From NCBI RefSeq assembly GCF_014196625.1, contig NZ_JACIDZ010000002.1:397135-461134 (forward strand): a stretch of DNA of 64,000 nucleotides, in the 5' to 3' direction. Position 1 is the first letter of the stretch; each line of letters begins with the position of its first letter. Under the pieces are notes generated by a model. The model did not search any database. It was not told the origin of the DNA and saw nothing but the letters and a program-made list of their open reading frames with translations. The position numbers were made by a program, and so were the translations under genes. This document shows positions 53,325 to 63,200 of the stretch, piece after piece. The DNA is from Martelella radicis. Its GTDB lineage: Bacteria; Pseudomonadota; Alphaproteobacteria; Rhizobiales; Rhizobiaceae.

Positions 53325-53628
53325 TCACCGCGGCGCGAACATCCTCGCCCTCGGCGTTCAACGCCCGGTCCAGGGCCTTCATCCGTCGGCGCAGCGAGTT
53401 GAGTTCGTCCATCAGGCCGAGGACCACAGGAACCGCCTCGTCATTGACCTCGAGATCCTCCGTCAGCTCGACAATGAGCTGCAGACGGGCAAGGTCGGTC
53501 TCGTCGAAGGCCGGGCCGCGCTCGCCCTGGCGGGGTTTCACCCATGAGCGGGTGACACAGATTTCCAGACGTTCGGCGCTCAGCCGGCCGAACCGCTCCA
53601 GCACCTCTGTTTTCGTCATGATGATCAT
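53299..53628 (-). CDS. cbpM: CbpM-like chaperone modulator (MerR-like fold)
   Basis: CbpM inhibits the DnaJ-like co-chaperone CbpA. The 109-residue helical protein starts MIIMTKTEVLERFGRLSAERLEICVTRSWVKP, contains the MerR-like winged motif FDETDLARLQLIVELTEDLEVNDEAVPVVLGLMDEL, and ends in a basic coil. It overlaps the cbpA stop by four bases, the standard cbpA-cbpM pairing. Its last 26 bases overlap coaBC on the other strand. The identity depends on the partner gene and the length. Confidence 0.85.
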   Translation of the reverse strand: MIIMTKTEVLERFGRLSAERLEICVTRSWVKPRQGERGPAFDETDLARLQLIVELTEDLEVNDEAVPVVLGLMDELNSLRRRMKALDRALNAEGEDVRAAVIKRLQERR

Positions 53629-54563
53629 CGCCGGCCTCCCTTCCAGCCCGCGCGCGGATCGTGCGGATGGTTCTCGCGCCAGGCCTTGAGCGCTTCCTCA
53701 AGGGCGGGATCCGCCTTTTGCGGCAGCACGATCTTCAGCGTCACCAGCATGTCTCCGGCGCCGCCGCCTGCTTTCGGCGCGCCCTTGCCCTTGAGCCGCA
53801 TGACCCGTCCCGAGCTCGAATTTGCCGGAACCTTCAGGTTGACCCGTCCGTCGATCGTCGGAACGGAAACCGTCGCGCCGAGCACCGCCTCGTCGATGCC
53901 GACGGGCAGGTCGATCTTGATGTCGTCGCCATCGCGGGTGAAGACGGGGTCGGGCAGGACCTCGACGCGCACATAGGCATCGCCCGGCGGCCCGCCATTG
54001 AGGCCCGGCTCACCCTTTCCGGCAAGCCTCATCGTCTTGCCGTCCTCGATGCCGGCCGGAATGGTGAGCGCGATCTTGCCGCCCTCGGGCAGGCCGACCG
54101 TCTTCTTCGCGCCGGTGAGCGCTTCAATGAGGCTGACCTGGAGGTGAAAGTGGCGATCCTGCCCGCGCATGCGCATTGAACCGCGCTCCCCGAATGAACC
54201 GCCGGACGCCCTGCCGCCGAAGGCGCGGGCGAAGAACTCGCCGAGATCGTCGAACCCGCCCTCGAATTCGTAGCGCGCGCTCGGGTCGGCCTCGGCATGG
54301 GCGCGGTAATATTGCCGCTCCGGCCGTTCCTGCTGGTTGATGTCGATCTCGCCGGCATCGAACCGGCGGCGTTTCTCCGGATCGCTCAAAAGGTCATAGG
54401 CCGCCGTCACCTGGCCGAACTGTTCGGCCTTGGCGGCGTCACCGGGGTTGAGGTCCGGGTGAAGCTTCTTGGCAAGCTGCCGGTAGGCCTTCTTGATCTC
54501 GTCCTGAGATGCCGTCTTGGCAACGCCGAGCAATTGATAGGGGTCGTGTTGTTGTTGCGCCAT
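53625..54563 (-). CDS. cbpA: DnaJ-family co-chaperone CbpA-like
   Basis: The 312-residue protein has an N-terminal J-domain with the HPD motif (His35-Pro36-Asp37), a Gly/Phe-rich linker with FFARAFGGRASGGSFGERG, no zinc-finger cysteines, and two C-terminal beta domains for substrate (GGKIALTIPAGIEDGKTMRL; MRLKGKGAPKAGGGAGDMLVTLKI). Missing zinc finger and the following CbpM mark it as CbpA, not DnaJ proper. It stimulates DnaK. ATG 54563 is preferred to a TTG at 54581, with AAGG upstream. Confidence 0.92.
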   Translation of the reverse strand: MAQQQHDPYQLLGVAKTASQDEIKKAYRQLAKKLHPDLNPGDAAKAEQFGQVTAAYDLLSDPEKRRRFDAGEIDINQQERPERQYYRAHAEADPSARYEFEGGFDDLGEFFARAFGGRASGGSFGERGSMRMRGQDRHFHLQVSLIEALTGAKKTVGLPEGGKIALTIPAGIEDGKTMRLAGKGEPGLNGGPPGDAYVRVEVLPDPVFTRDGDDIKIDLPVGIDEAVLGATVSVPTIDGRVNLKVPANSSSGRVMRLKGKGAPKAGGGAGDMLVTLKIVLPQKADPALEEALKAWRENHPHDPRAGWKGGRR

Positions 54564-54691
54564 GGTTGTGACCTTGATCAATCGGCGGTTGGGCCGCCTT
54601 GCCTTATGATATGGGAATGGCCGTTTCGGCTTTCCAGACTTCGCCTTGCCTGGATGGAGAGCAGAACGGCACTTGCAAAACCGTTATAATA

Positions 54692-54714
54692 ACGTATATA
54701 CGAAAGTACGTATC
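54692..54714. promoter_or_regulatory. Palindromic A+T-rich site upstream of the DUF2892-RND operon
   Basis: CGTATATACG (54693-54702) is a perfect palindrome, and ACGTAT occurs twice 17 bases apart (54692 and 54709), about 20-40 bases before the DUF2892 gene. A TATAAT lies at 54685-54690. It may be the operator of an ArsR/BigR-type or other regulator not in the window. Confidence 0.5.
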
Positions 54715-54733
54715 TTTTAGCGAGGAGTTTGCA

Positions 54734-54934
54734 ATGTCTCTCGATCGTGCCGTTCTGGCCTTTGCCGGTGTCATGGTTCTTCTGTCGGTGGTTCTGACGG
54801 TGTTCGTCAGCATCTACTGGCTGTGGTTCACCGCCTTCATCGGCTTCAACATGCTGCAATCGGCCTTCACCGGCTTTTGCCCGGCGGCCATGATTTTCAA
54901 GAAGCTCGGCATCAAGCCCGGCACCGCATTCTGA
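54734..54934 (+). CDS. Small membrane protein of the YgaP-like DUF2892 family
   Basis: The 66-residue protein has two hydrophobic helices (AVLAFAGVMVLLSVVLTVFV; WFTAFIGFNMLQSAFTGF) joined by a short turn, and the FTGFCPAAMIFKKLGIKP ending with the conserved CP that defines DUF2892. Such proteins often accompany rhodanese-like or sulfide-response genes; here one precedes an RND efflux pair by eight bases. Start: AGCGAGGAG lies seven bases before ATG 54734; the frame to 54599 is not used. The function is unknown. Confidence 0.88.
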   Translation: MSLDRAVLAFAGVMVLLSVVLTVFVSIYWLWFTAFIGFNMLQSAFTGFCPAAMIFKKLGIKPGTAF

Positions 54935-54942
54935 AAGGCGAG

Positions 54943-55941
54943 ATGATGATGCCCAGAGCGCTTGCATGGCGCGGCACGGCCGCGCTTCTTGCCGCCTTCC
55001 TCACGGCCGTTTCAGCCTCCGCCGCGACGCTGAAGGTCGAGCCGATAACCGTGCCGGAATGGAAGGCCGTCTATGGCGAGGTCAAGGCCCGCGACACCGT
55101 GCCGGCGCGCGCCCGCATCGGCGGCACGCTCGAATCGCTGACGCTGACGGAAGGCGACACGGTGAGCGAGGGCGATGTGATCGGCACCGTCCGGGACGAC
55201 AAGCTCGACTACCAGATTGCCGCCTATGAGGCGCAGCTGAAGGGGCTCAACGCCTCGCTGGAAAATGCCCGTTCGGAACTGGAGCGCGGCGAAAACCTCA
55301 ACCAGCGCGGCGTGATGAGCAATCAGCAGCTCGACACGCTGAGGACCCAGGTCGATGTCGTCGTCAACAACATCGCCTCGGTCAACGCCAATATGGAAGT
55401 GGTGCGCCAGCAGCTGCGCGAGGGCGATATCCTGGCGCCGGCTTCCGGCCGCGTCCTGCAGGTGCCGGTCGTCGAGGGCTCGGTCATTCTGCCCGGCGAG
55501 ACTGTCGCCACGATCGGTTCCGGCGGCTTTTTTCTGAGGCTTGCGATCCCCGCCCGCCACGCGAACCTTCTGGAGGAGGGGGCATCCATCGAGATCAGCC
55601 GTCCCGGCGCCGAGGGCGAGGCCACCGGAAAACTGGTCAAGCTCTATCCGGAACTCGAAAACAACCGTGTGATCGCCGATGTGGAGGTCGACGGGCTGAA
55701 GACCGGCTATGTCAATCAGCGCTTCCTGGTGCGCGTGCCGATCGGCGAGCGCGAGGCTTTCTTCGTGCCCGAAAATGCCGTGACGACCCGCCACGGGCTC
55801 GATTTCGTCACCGTTGCCCTTGGCGGCGGGGAAACGCGCGAGAAGACCGTGATGACCGGCGGAAATGCCAATGTCAACGGACAGACCATGACCGAGATAC
55901 TGACCGGGCTTTCCCCCGGCGATGAGGTAATCGTCCCATGA
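54943..55941 (+). CDS. RND efflux periplasmic adaptor (membrane fusion protein)
   Basis: The 332-residue protein has a signal peptide (GTAALLAAFLTAVSASA), a lipoyl-like half-motif ARARIGGTLESLTLTEGDTVSEGDVI, a helical hairpin (QLKGLNASLENARSELERGENLNQRG), the second half (GDILAPASGRVLQVPVVEGSVI) and a beta-barrel domain. It bridges the RND pump to an outer membrane channel. Three ATG codons in a row start at 54943; AAAGGCGAG is just upstream, so the third (54949) is also possible. It overlaps the pump gene by four bases. Confidence 0.92.
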   Translation: MMMPRALAWRGTAALLAAFLTAVSASAATLKVEPITVPEWKAVYGEVKARDTVPARARIGGTLESLTLTEGDTVSEGDVIGTVRDDKLDYQIAAYEAQLKGLNASLENARSELERGENLNQRGVMSNQQLDTLRTQVDVVVNNIASVNANMEVVRQQLREGDILAPASGRVLQVPVVEGSVILPGETVATIGSGGFFLRLAIPARHANLLEEGASIEISRPGAEGEATGKLVKLYPELENNRVIADVEVDGLKTGYVNQRFLVRVPIGEREAFFVPENAVTTRHGLDFVTVALGGGETREKTVMTGGNANVNGQTMTEILTGLSPGDEVIVP

Positions 55942-58900
55942 AACCGCACAAGCTTGGTCTTGCCGGCGGGCTGACCAAATCCTTCATCGCATCGCCGCTG
56001 ACGCCGCTTTTCCTGCTGGCGGCGCTGGCGCTCGGCATCGTGGCCCTTCTCACTTTGCCGCGCGAGGAAGAACCGCAGATCTCCGTTCCCATGGTCGACA
56101 TCATCGTCCAGGCTCCCGGGCTGAAGGCGGAGGATGCGGTCAAGCTCGTCTCCGAACCGCTGGAGACGATCATCAAGGGCATCAATGATGTCGAGCATGT
56201 CTATTCGCAGACATCCGACAACCAGGTCATGGTCACCGCCCGCTTCATGGTCGGCACGCCGGCCGACAGCGCGGTGCTGCGCGTCCACGACAAGGTCATG
56301 GCCAATATGTCCGACATTCCCGTCGGCATTCCCGAGCCGCTGATCATCGGCCGCACCATTGACGATGTTGCCATTGTCGCGCTGACGCTGACGCCGGCCG
56401 ATGGCCAGGATGCGGGCATCACCGCCAACGACCTCACCCGTGTTGCCCGCGAATTGCAGACCGAACTCACCAAGATCGACGAGGTGGGGCTTACCTATCT
56501 GGTCGGCGAGACCGGCGAGGCGATCCGCATTGCGCCGGATCCGGAACGGCTGGCCCTTTACGGGGTGACGCTGAAGGCGCTGACCGGAAAGGTGACGGCG
56601 GCAAACCGCGCCTTCTCCACCGGCACGGTGCGCGACAACGGCATGCAGATCGACGTGATGGCCGGCCAGACCCTGTCTTCGCCCGGCGAGATCGGCAATC
56701 TCCTGCTGACGAGCGCCGACGGCCGTCCGGTCTATGTCCGTGATGTCGCCGATATTTTCTATATCACCAATGATTCCGACGCGATTGCCTCCTCGGTCAC
56801 GCTTGCCGACGACGGCACGATGGATCGCGTTCCGGCCGTCACCCTGGCAATCGCCAAGCGCGCAGGCGCCAACGCGGTCAATGTCGCCCACGACATTCTC
56901 CACCGCGTCGACGAGCTGAAGGGTACGCTGATCCCCGACACGATGGCCGTTTCGGTCACCCGTGACTATGGCGAGACGGCCAACGAAAAGGCCAACGAAC
57001 TGCTGTTCCACCTGGCGCTTGCAACCGTGTCGATCATCATCCTCGTCTGGGTTGCGATCGGGCTCAGGGAAGCGCTGGTGGTGGCCATCGTCATTCCGGT
57101 GACAATCCTGCTGACGCTGTTTGCCGCCAATATCATGGGCTATACGCTGAACCGCGTGTCGCTGTTCGCGCTGATCTTCTCCATCGGCATCCTCGTGGAT
57201 GACGCCATCGTCGTGATCGAGAATATTGCCCGCCACTGGGCGATGCCCGATGAGCGCACCCGCGTTCAGGCGGCGATCGAGGCCGTGGCGGAAGTCGGCA
57301 ATCCGACCATCGTCGCGACGCTGACGGTTGTTGCGGCGCTGCTGCCGATGATGTTCGTCTCCGGCATGATGGGCCCCTATATGAGCCCGATCCCGGCGGT
57401 GGCCTCGGCGGCGATGATCTTCTCCTTCTTCGTCGCCGTGATGATCACGCCCTGGCTGATGGTGAAGATTGCCGGCAATGCCAAGCTCCATGCCGAGGAC
57501 GGCCATGGCGGCGGGGCGCTCGGCCGCGCCTATGCGGCGGTTGCCCGCCCGATCCTGAAGACGAAATTCCGCTCCTGGACCTTCATCGGCCTTGTTCTGG
57601 TCGCCACGTTCGGCTCGCTCAGCCTGTTCTACACCAAGCATGTCACCGTCAAGCTTCTGCCCTTCGACAACAAGTCGGAACTGCAGGTGACGATCGACCT
57701 GCCCGAGGGCGCCTCGGTCGAGGAGACCGACGCCATTGCCCAAGCCGTTGCCGATGTGGTGCTGCAGACGCCGGAAGTCATGTCGGTCCAGACCCATGCC
57801 GGCACCGCCTCGCCCTTCAACTTCAACGGGCTGGTCCGCCATTACTACATGCGCAACCGGCCGGAGATGGGCGACGTCCAGATCAACCTGACGCCGAAGG
57901 GCGAACGCGACCGTTCCAGCCACGAGATCGCGCTCGATCTGAGGCAGAAGATCCTGGCGGAGGTTCCCGTGCCTGCGGGCAGTTCGCTCAAGGTCGTCGA
58001 GCCGCCGCCCGGCCCGCCGGTCATGGCGACGCTGCTTGCCGAGATCTACGGCCCGGATGCCGAAACCCGTCGCGCCGTTGCTGAAAAGGTCAAGGAAGCA
58101 TTCCGCTCCGTGCCGTTCATCGTCGATGTCGATGACAGCTACGGCCAGCAGACGCGACGCCTAAGGGTGGCGATTTCCGGCGATGACCTGGAAAGCTACG
58201 GCGTTGCCGAACAGGATGTCTTCGACGCGCTGTCGGCGCTTAACGGCACCACCACGGTCGGCTACTCCCATCGCGGCGGCGGCCGTCCCCCGATCCCGAT
58301 CGAGATCGGCCGCACAAAGGACCAGAAGGTGCTCGACGAGACCTTCCTGTCGACGCCCGTTGCCTCGGCGACCGGCGGAACTGTCTCTGTGGTCGAACTC
58401 GGCGATGTCGTGACCGTCACCGAAGAGCCGACCTCCTACGCCATCTTCCGTCATAACGGCCACTATGCCGACATGGTGACCGGCGAGCTGGCGGGCGATT
58501 TCGAGGCGCCGCTTTACGGCATGCTCGCCGTTCAGGATGCCATCGATGCGATGGACTGGGGCGACTTGCCGAAGCCGGTGATCAAGCTGCACGGCCAGCC
58601 GGAGGATGAATCCGAGCCGGTTCTCTTGTGGGACGGCGAATGGGAGGTCACCTGGGTGACGTTCCGCGACATGGGCGCCGCCTTCATGGTTGCGCTTCTC
58701 GGGATCTATATCCTTGTGGTCGCCCAGTTCGGCTCGTTCAAGGTGCCGCTGGTGATCCTGACGCCGGTGCCGCTGACCTTCATCGGCATCATGCTCGGCC
58801 ACTGGATGTTCAACGCGCCGTTCACGGCCACCTCGATGATCGGCTTCATCGCGCTTGCGGGCATCATCGTGCGCAACTCGATCCTGCTGGTCGACTTCAT

Positions 58901-59132
58901 CCGGCATACCAAATCGGATGACGTGCCCATGGTCGACACGCTGATCGCCGCCGGTGCGATCCGCTTCAAGCCGATCCTCTTGACCGCGCTTGCGGCGATC
59001 ATCGGCGCGGCGGTCATCCTGGCAGATCCGATCTTCCAGGGCCTGGCGATCTCGCTCCTGTTCGGTCTTATATCGTCGACCCTGCTGACGGTGCTGATCA
59101 TCCCGGCGATCTACCGGACGCTGAGAAGCTGA
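55938..59132 (+). CDS. RND-superfamily efflux permease (AcrB/CusA-like)
   Basis: The 1064-residue inner-membrane pump has the RND layout: first span near FIASPLTPLFLLAALALGIVAL, two large periplasmic loops, a block with LFALIFSIGILVDDAIVVIENIARHW (paired Asp residues of span 4) and duplicated spans towards the C-terminus (ALAGIIVRNSILLVDFIRH). It lacks the Met-rich metal sites of CusA, so an organic substrate is more likely. It works with the adaptor upstream; no outer-membrane factor is in the window. Substrate unknown. Confidence 0.93.
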   Translation: MKPHKLGLAGGLTKSFIASPLTPLFLLAALALGIVALLTLPREEEPQISVPMVDIIVQAPGLKAEDAVKLVSEPLETIIKGINDVEHVYSQTSDNQVMVTARFMVGTPADSAVLRVHDKVMANMSDIPVGIPEPLIIGRTIDDVAIVALTLTPADGQDAGITANDLTRVARELQTELTKIDEVGLTYLVGETGEAIRIAPDPERLALYGVTLKALTGKVTAANRAFSTGTVRDNGMQIDVMAGQTLSSPGEIGNLLLTSADGRPVYVRDVADIFYITNDSDAIASSVTLADDGTMDRVPAVTLAIAKRAGANAVNVAHDILHRVDELKGTLIPDTMAVSVTRDYGETANEKANELLFHLALATVSIIILVWVAIGLREALVVAIVIPVTILLTLFAANIMGYTLNRVSLFALIFSIGILVDDAIVVIENIARHWAMPDERTRVQAAIEAVAEVGNPTIVATLTVVAALLPMMFVSGMMGPYMSPIPAVASAAMIFSFFVAVMITPWLMVKIAGNAKLHAEDGHGGGALGRAYAAVARPILKTKFRSWTFIGLVLVATFGSLSLFYTKHVTVKLLPFDNKSELQVTIDLPEGASVEETDAIAQAVADVVLQTPEVMSVQTHAGTASPFNFNGLVRHYYMRNRPEMGDVQINLTPKGERDRSSHEIALDLRQKILAEVPVPAGSSLKVVEPPPGPPVMATLLAEIYGPDAETRRAVAEKVKEAFRSVPFIVDVDDSYGQQTRRLRVAISGDDLESYGVAEQDVFDALSALNGTTTVGYSHRGGGRPPIPIEIGRTKDQKVLDETFLSTPVASATGGTVSVVELGDVVTVTEEPTSYAIFRHNGHYADMVTGELAGDFEAPLYGMLAVQDAIDAMDWGDLPKPVIKLHGQPEDESEPVLLWDGEWEVTWVTFRDMGAAFMVALLGIYILVVAQFGSFKVPLVILTPVPLTFIGIMLGHWMFNAPFTATSMIGFIALAGIIVRNSILLVDFIRHTKSDDVPMVDTLIAAGAIRFKPILLTALAAIIGAAVILADPIFQGLAISLLFGLISSTLLTVLIIPAIYRTLRS

Positions 59133-59275
59133 TTTTCCGGCGGCCGCGACGCGCATTGCCTCGCGGCCGCCGCACAACCGCGGCAGGCATCGATGGCCAA
59201 TTCAGGGCCGGAAAACTTCGCCACTTCCGCGTTTAGTGGAAAAGCTGCCGTTTACTAATCCCATGGTTGATATTG

Positions 59276-59314
59276 CCCTTGATACGTGTAAAAATTTTGC
59301 CTTGTAATCAAGGG
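59276..59314. promoter_or_regulatory. Inverted repeat CCCTTGAT / ATCAAGGG before the LuxR gene
   Basis: Eight-base perfect arms separated by 23 bases end 13 bases before the luxR-type start; the right arm contains the only AAGGG that could serve as Shine-Dalgarno. It could be an operator or an mRNA stem limiting translation. Confidence 0.4.
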
Positions 59315-59327
59315 TCACGGTATCTCG

Positions 59328-60149
59328 ATGAGCCCGTTACGCAAACAGAACTCGCCCGCCCGGTGCGAAGGAGCCTCGTCAGCAAGCCCGAAAGAACACA
59401 TCCCCTTGCAGAAATACCAAGACTTGCTGGAATACCTCGTCCTGATCCATGAGGTGGACAGCCTGACAAGCCTTTACAGGTCCCTCGACAAGGTCGCCCA
59501 TTGCTATGGTCTTGCCCCGCTCGGGCTGTTTCGGCGGACCGTGACGCCCGCGCGCGACGCCATCGAATGGCAAAGCCTGCTCGAAAGCGGGCGCGAGGCT
59601 CAACTGCTTTTCGATGGCGAGGCCGATGGCCTGCTGCTCTCGACGGGCGTTTTCGGTAGCCATTACTTCTGGGATACGGCGATGGCGGCCGGCCAGCGGC
59701 TGAACCCCGCGCTCTACCGAAGGCTGCGCACGCGTTGCGCGAAGGCGGCCGAGGCCGGGCTCAGTCACGGCGTGACCTTTCCTGTCTTCGCGCGCGAGGG
59801 CCTTGCCGGCGCGCTTGTTCTGGCGCGCGAAGACAGGATCGAGCTTTCGCCCCTCGAGATCAGTCTTTTCGGAGCGGTTGCCCGTGAAACGTCAAGGCGC
59901 TGTCTCGCCATTCTGCAACGCGGCGAAACGCAGCCCGGCGTCCTTGTCTCAACGCCAGAGCTTTCCTCGCGCGAGTTGACTATCCTCAAGAATCTTGCCG
60001 ACGGCATGACCTCGGTCGAGACCGGCAGGGCGATCGGTCTCACCAATCACACCGTCAACTGGTATGTCAGCGGGCTGCAGCAGAAGCTCGGCGCCCGCAA
60101 CCGGCAAAACCTTGTCGCCCTTGCATTTCGGCTCGGTCTCGTCTCCTGA
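59328..60149 (+). CDS. LuxR-family regulator (autoinducer-binding-type solo)
   Basis: The 273-residue protein ends in a LuxR helix-turn-helix (LSSRELTILKNLADGMTSVETGRAIGLTNHTVNWYVSGLQQKLGARNR), and the first part aligns loosely with the autoinducer-binding domain, with GLSHGVTFPVFAREGLAGALVLARED near its end. The Trp-x3-Tyr and Asp-Pro residues that hold the acyl-homoserine lactone in TraR-like proteins are not seen where expected. No luxI-type synthase is in the window. It is probably a solo that uses another ligand or none. It follows the RND genes by 195 bases and may or may not control them. Confidence 0.8.
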   Translation: MSPLRKQNSPARCEGASSASPKEHIPLQKYQDLLEYLVLIHEVDSLTSLYRSLDKVAHCYGLAPLGLFRRTVTPARDAIEWQSLLESGREAQLLFDGEADGLLLSTGVFGSHYFWDTAMAAGQRLNPALYRRLRTRCAKAAEAGLSHGVTFPVFAREGLAGALVLAREDRIELSPLEISLFGAVARETSRRCLAILQRGETQPGVLVSTPELSSRELTILKNLADGMTSVETGRAIGLTNHTVNWYVSGLQQKLGARNRQNLVALAFRLGLVS

Positions 60150-60255
60150 TTGCCGCAAATCGATTAAGGCCGAAAGCCGGATTTGCGCTTGCCTCAGAGT
60201 TTGGCTATGACTTTAAAATTGCGATTGTCACGCTTTTTTCCTGAGGAGGCTTTCC

Positions 60256-63200
60256 TTGCCGATTTCAAAGATTCTCGTCGCCAACCGTTCCGAGATTGCC
60301 ATCCGTGTTTTTCGCGCTGCAAACGAACTCGACATAAAAACGGTCGCGATCTGGGCGGAAGAGGACAAGCTGGCGCTGCACCGGTTCAAGGCGGATGAGA
60401 GCTACCAGGTCGGACGCGGCCCGCATCTTGATCACGACATGGGCCCGATCGAAAGCTACCTCTCCATCGAGGAAGTGATCCGTGTCGCCAAGCTTTCCGG
60501 CGCCGATGCCATTCACCCGGGTTACGGCCTTCTGTCCGAAAGTCCCGAATTCGTCGATGCCTGCGCGGAAGCCGGCATCACCTTCATCGGCCCGAAGGCC
60601 GAGACCATGCGCCGGCTTGGCAACAAGGTTGCCGCCCGCAACCTCGCCATCGAGGTCGGGGTCCCGGTCGTGCCGGCAACCGATCCGCTGCCCGATGACA
60701 TGGCGGAAGTCGAGCGGATGGCCGAGGAAATCGGCTTTCCGGTGATGCTGAAGGCATCCTGGGGCGGCGGCGGTCGCGGCATGCGCGTCATCCGCTCCAA
60801 GGCCGATCTCGCCCGCGAGGTGACGGAGGCCAAGCGCGAGGCCAAGGCCGCCTTCGGCAAGGACGAGGTCTATCTCGAAAAGCTGGTTGAGCGCGCCCGT
60901 CACGTGGAAAGTCAGATCCTTGGCGATACCCACGGCAATGTGGTGCATCTGTTTGAGCGCGACTGTTCGATCCAGCGCCGCAACCAGAAGGTCGTCGAGC
61001 GCGCGCCGGCGCCTTATCTGACCGAGGCGCAGCGCGCCGAACTCGCCGAATATTCGCTGAAGATCGGCCGGGCCACCGACTACATCGGGGCGGGCACGGT
61101 CGAGTATCTGATGGATGCCGATACCGGCAAGTTCTACTTCATCGAGGTCAATCCGCGTATCCAGGTCGAGCACACGGTGACGGAAACCGTGACCGGCATC
61201 GACATCGTCAAGGCGCAGATTCACATTCTCGATGGCGCCGTGATCGGCACCGAGGAATCCGGCGTTCCGCCGCAGGAGGAGATCTACCTGCGCGGCCACG
61301 CGCTCCAGTGCCGCATCACCACGGAAGACCCGGAACACAATTTCATTCCCGATTACGGCCGCATCACCGCCTATCGCGGCGCGACCGGCTTCGGCATCCG
61401 TCTTGACGGCGGCACCGCCTATTCGGGCGCGGTGATCACCCGCTTCTACGATCCGCTTCTGGAAAAGGTCACCGCCTGGGCGCCGTCGCCGCAGGAGGCC
61501 GCGCGCCGCATGGACCGGGCATTGCGCGAGTTCCGCATCCGCGGGGTGGCGACCAACCTCACCTTCCTCGAAGCGATCATCACCCATCCGCAGTTCATGG
61601 ACTACAGCTACACCACGCGTTTCATCGATGAGACGCCGGAGCTGTTCGACCAGGTCAGGCGTCAGGACCGCGCGACAAAGCTTCTGACCTATCTGGCCGA
61701 TGTCACCGTCAACGGCCATCCGGAAGTCAAGGGTCGCCCGCGCCCGTCCGACGAGATTGCCGCACCCGTCGTGCCCTTCATCGAGGGCGATCCGAAGCCG
61801 GGCACCAAGCAGCTTCTCGACAAGATGGGACCGGAAAAGTTCGCCAAGTGGATGCGCAACGAAAAGCGCGTGCTGATGACGGACACCACCATGCGCGACG
61901 GCCACCAGTCGCTGCTGGCGACCCGCATGCGCACCCATGACATCGCCACGATTGCCGGAACCTATGCCAAGGCGCTGCCGGAACTGCTTTCGCTCGAATG
62001 CTGGGGCGGGGCGACCTTCGACGTGTCGATGCGCTTCCTGACTGAAGACCCTTGGGAACGCTTGGCAAAGGTTCGCCAGAACGCGCCGAACCTTCTCTTG
62101 CAGATGCTGCTTAGAGGCGCAAACGGCGTCGGCTACAAGAACTACCCCGACAATGTGGTCAAATACTTCGTCCGCCAGGCCGCCGCGGGCGGTATCGATC
62201 TTTTCCGCGTCTTCGACTGCCTGAACTGGGTGGAGAACATGCGCGTCTCGATGGATGCCGTGGCCGAGGAAGGCAAGCTCTGCGAGGCGGCGATCTGCTA
62301 TACGGGCGACATCCTGAACGCGCGCCGTCCGCAATATGACCTGAAATACTACACCGACCTTGCCAAGGAACTGGAAGCCGCCGGCGCCCATATCATCGCG
62401 GTCAAGGACATGGCCGGCCTGCTGAAGCCGGCAGCGGCAAAATTGCTGTTCACCGCGCTGCGCGATGCCACCGATCTTCCGATCCACTTCCACACGCATG
62501 ACACGTCCGGCATTTCAGCCGCCACGGTGCTGTCGGCGATCGACGCCGGCGTCGATGCCGTCGATGCCGCGATGGACGCGTTTTCCGGCAACACCTCGCA
62601 GCCCTGCCTTGGCTCGATCGTCGAGGCGCTGAAGGGCCACGAGCGCGATCCGGGGCTGAACACCGGCTATATCCGCCGCATCTCCTTCTACTGGGAGGCC
62701 GTGCGCCACCAGTATTCGGCCTTTGAGAGCGACCTGAAGGGGCCCGCATCGGAAGTCTACCTGCACGAAATGCCGGGCGGCCAGTTCACCAATCTGAAGG
62801 AACAGGCCCGCTCGCTCGGTCTCGAGACCCGCTGGCACGAAGTGGCGCAGGCCTATGCCGACGCCAACCAGATGTTCGGCGATATCGTCAAGGTGACGCC
62901 GTCCTCCAAGGTTGTCGGCGACATGGCGCTGATGATGGTGAGCCAGGATCTTTCCGTCGCCGATGTCGAAAGCCCGGCCAAGGACATGTCTTTCCCCGAT
63001 TCGGTCATCTCCATGCTGAAGGGCGATCTCGGCCAGCCGCCGGCCGGTTGGCCGGAAGCCCTGCAGAAGAAGGCGCTGAAGGGCGACAAGCCCTATACGG
63101 TGCGCCCCGGCTCGCTACTGGAAGACGCGGACCTCGAGGCCGAACGCAAGCAGGCCGAGGAAAAGGTCGGCCGCGAGATCAATGATTTCGAACTCGCCTC

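Noticed and set aside
55716..57923. 735-residue minus-strand ORF opposite the RND pump
   Set aside because: Low-complexity Asp/Arg/His-rich translation of the complement of a conserved pump gene; no start signals.
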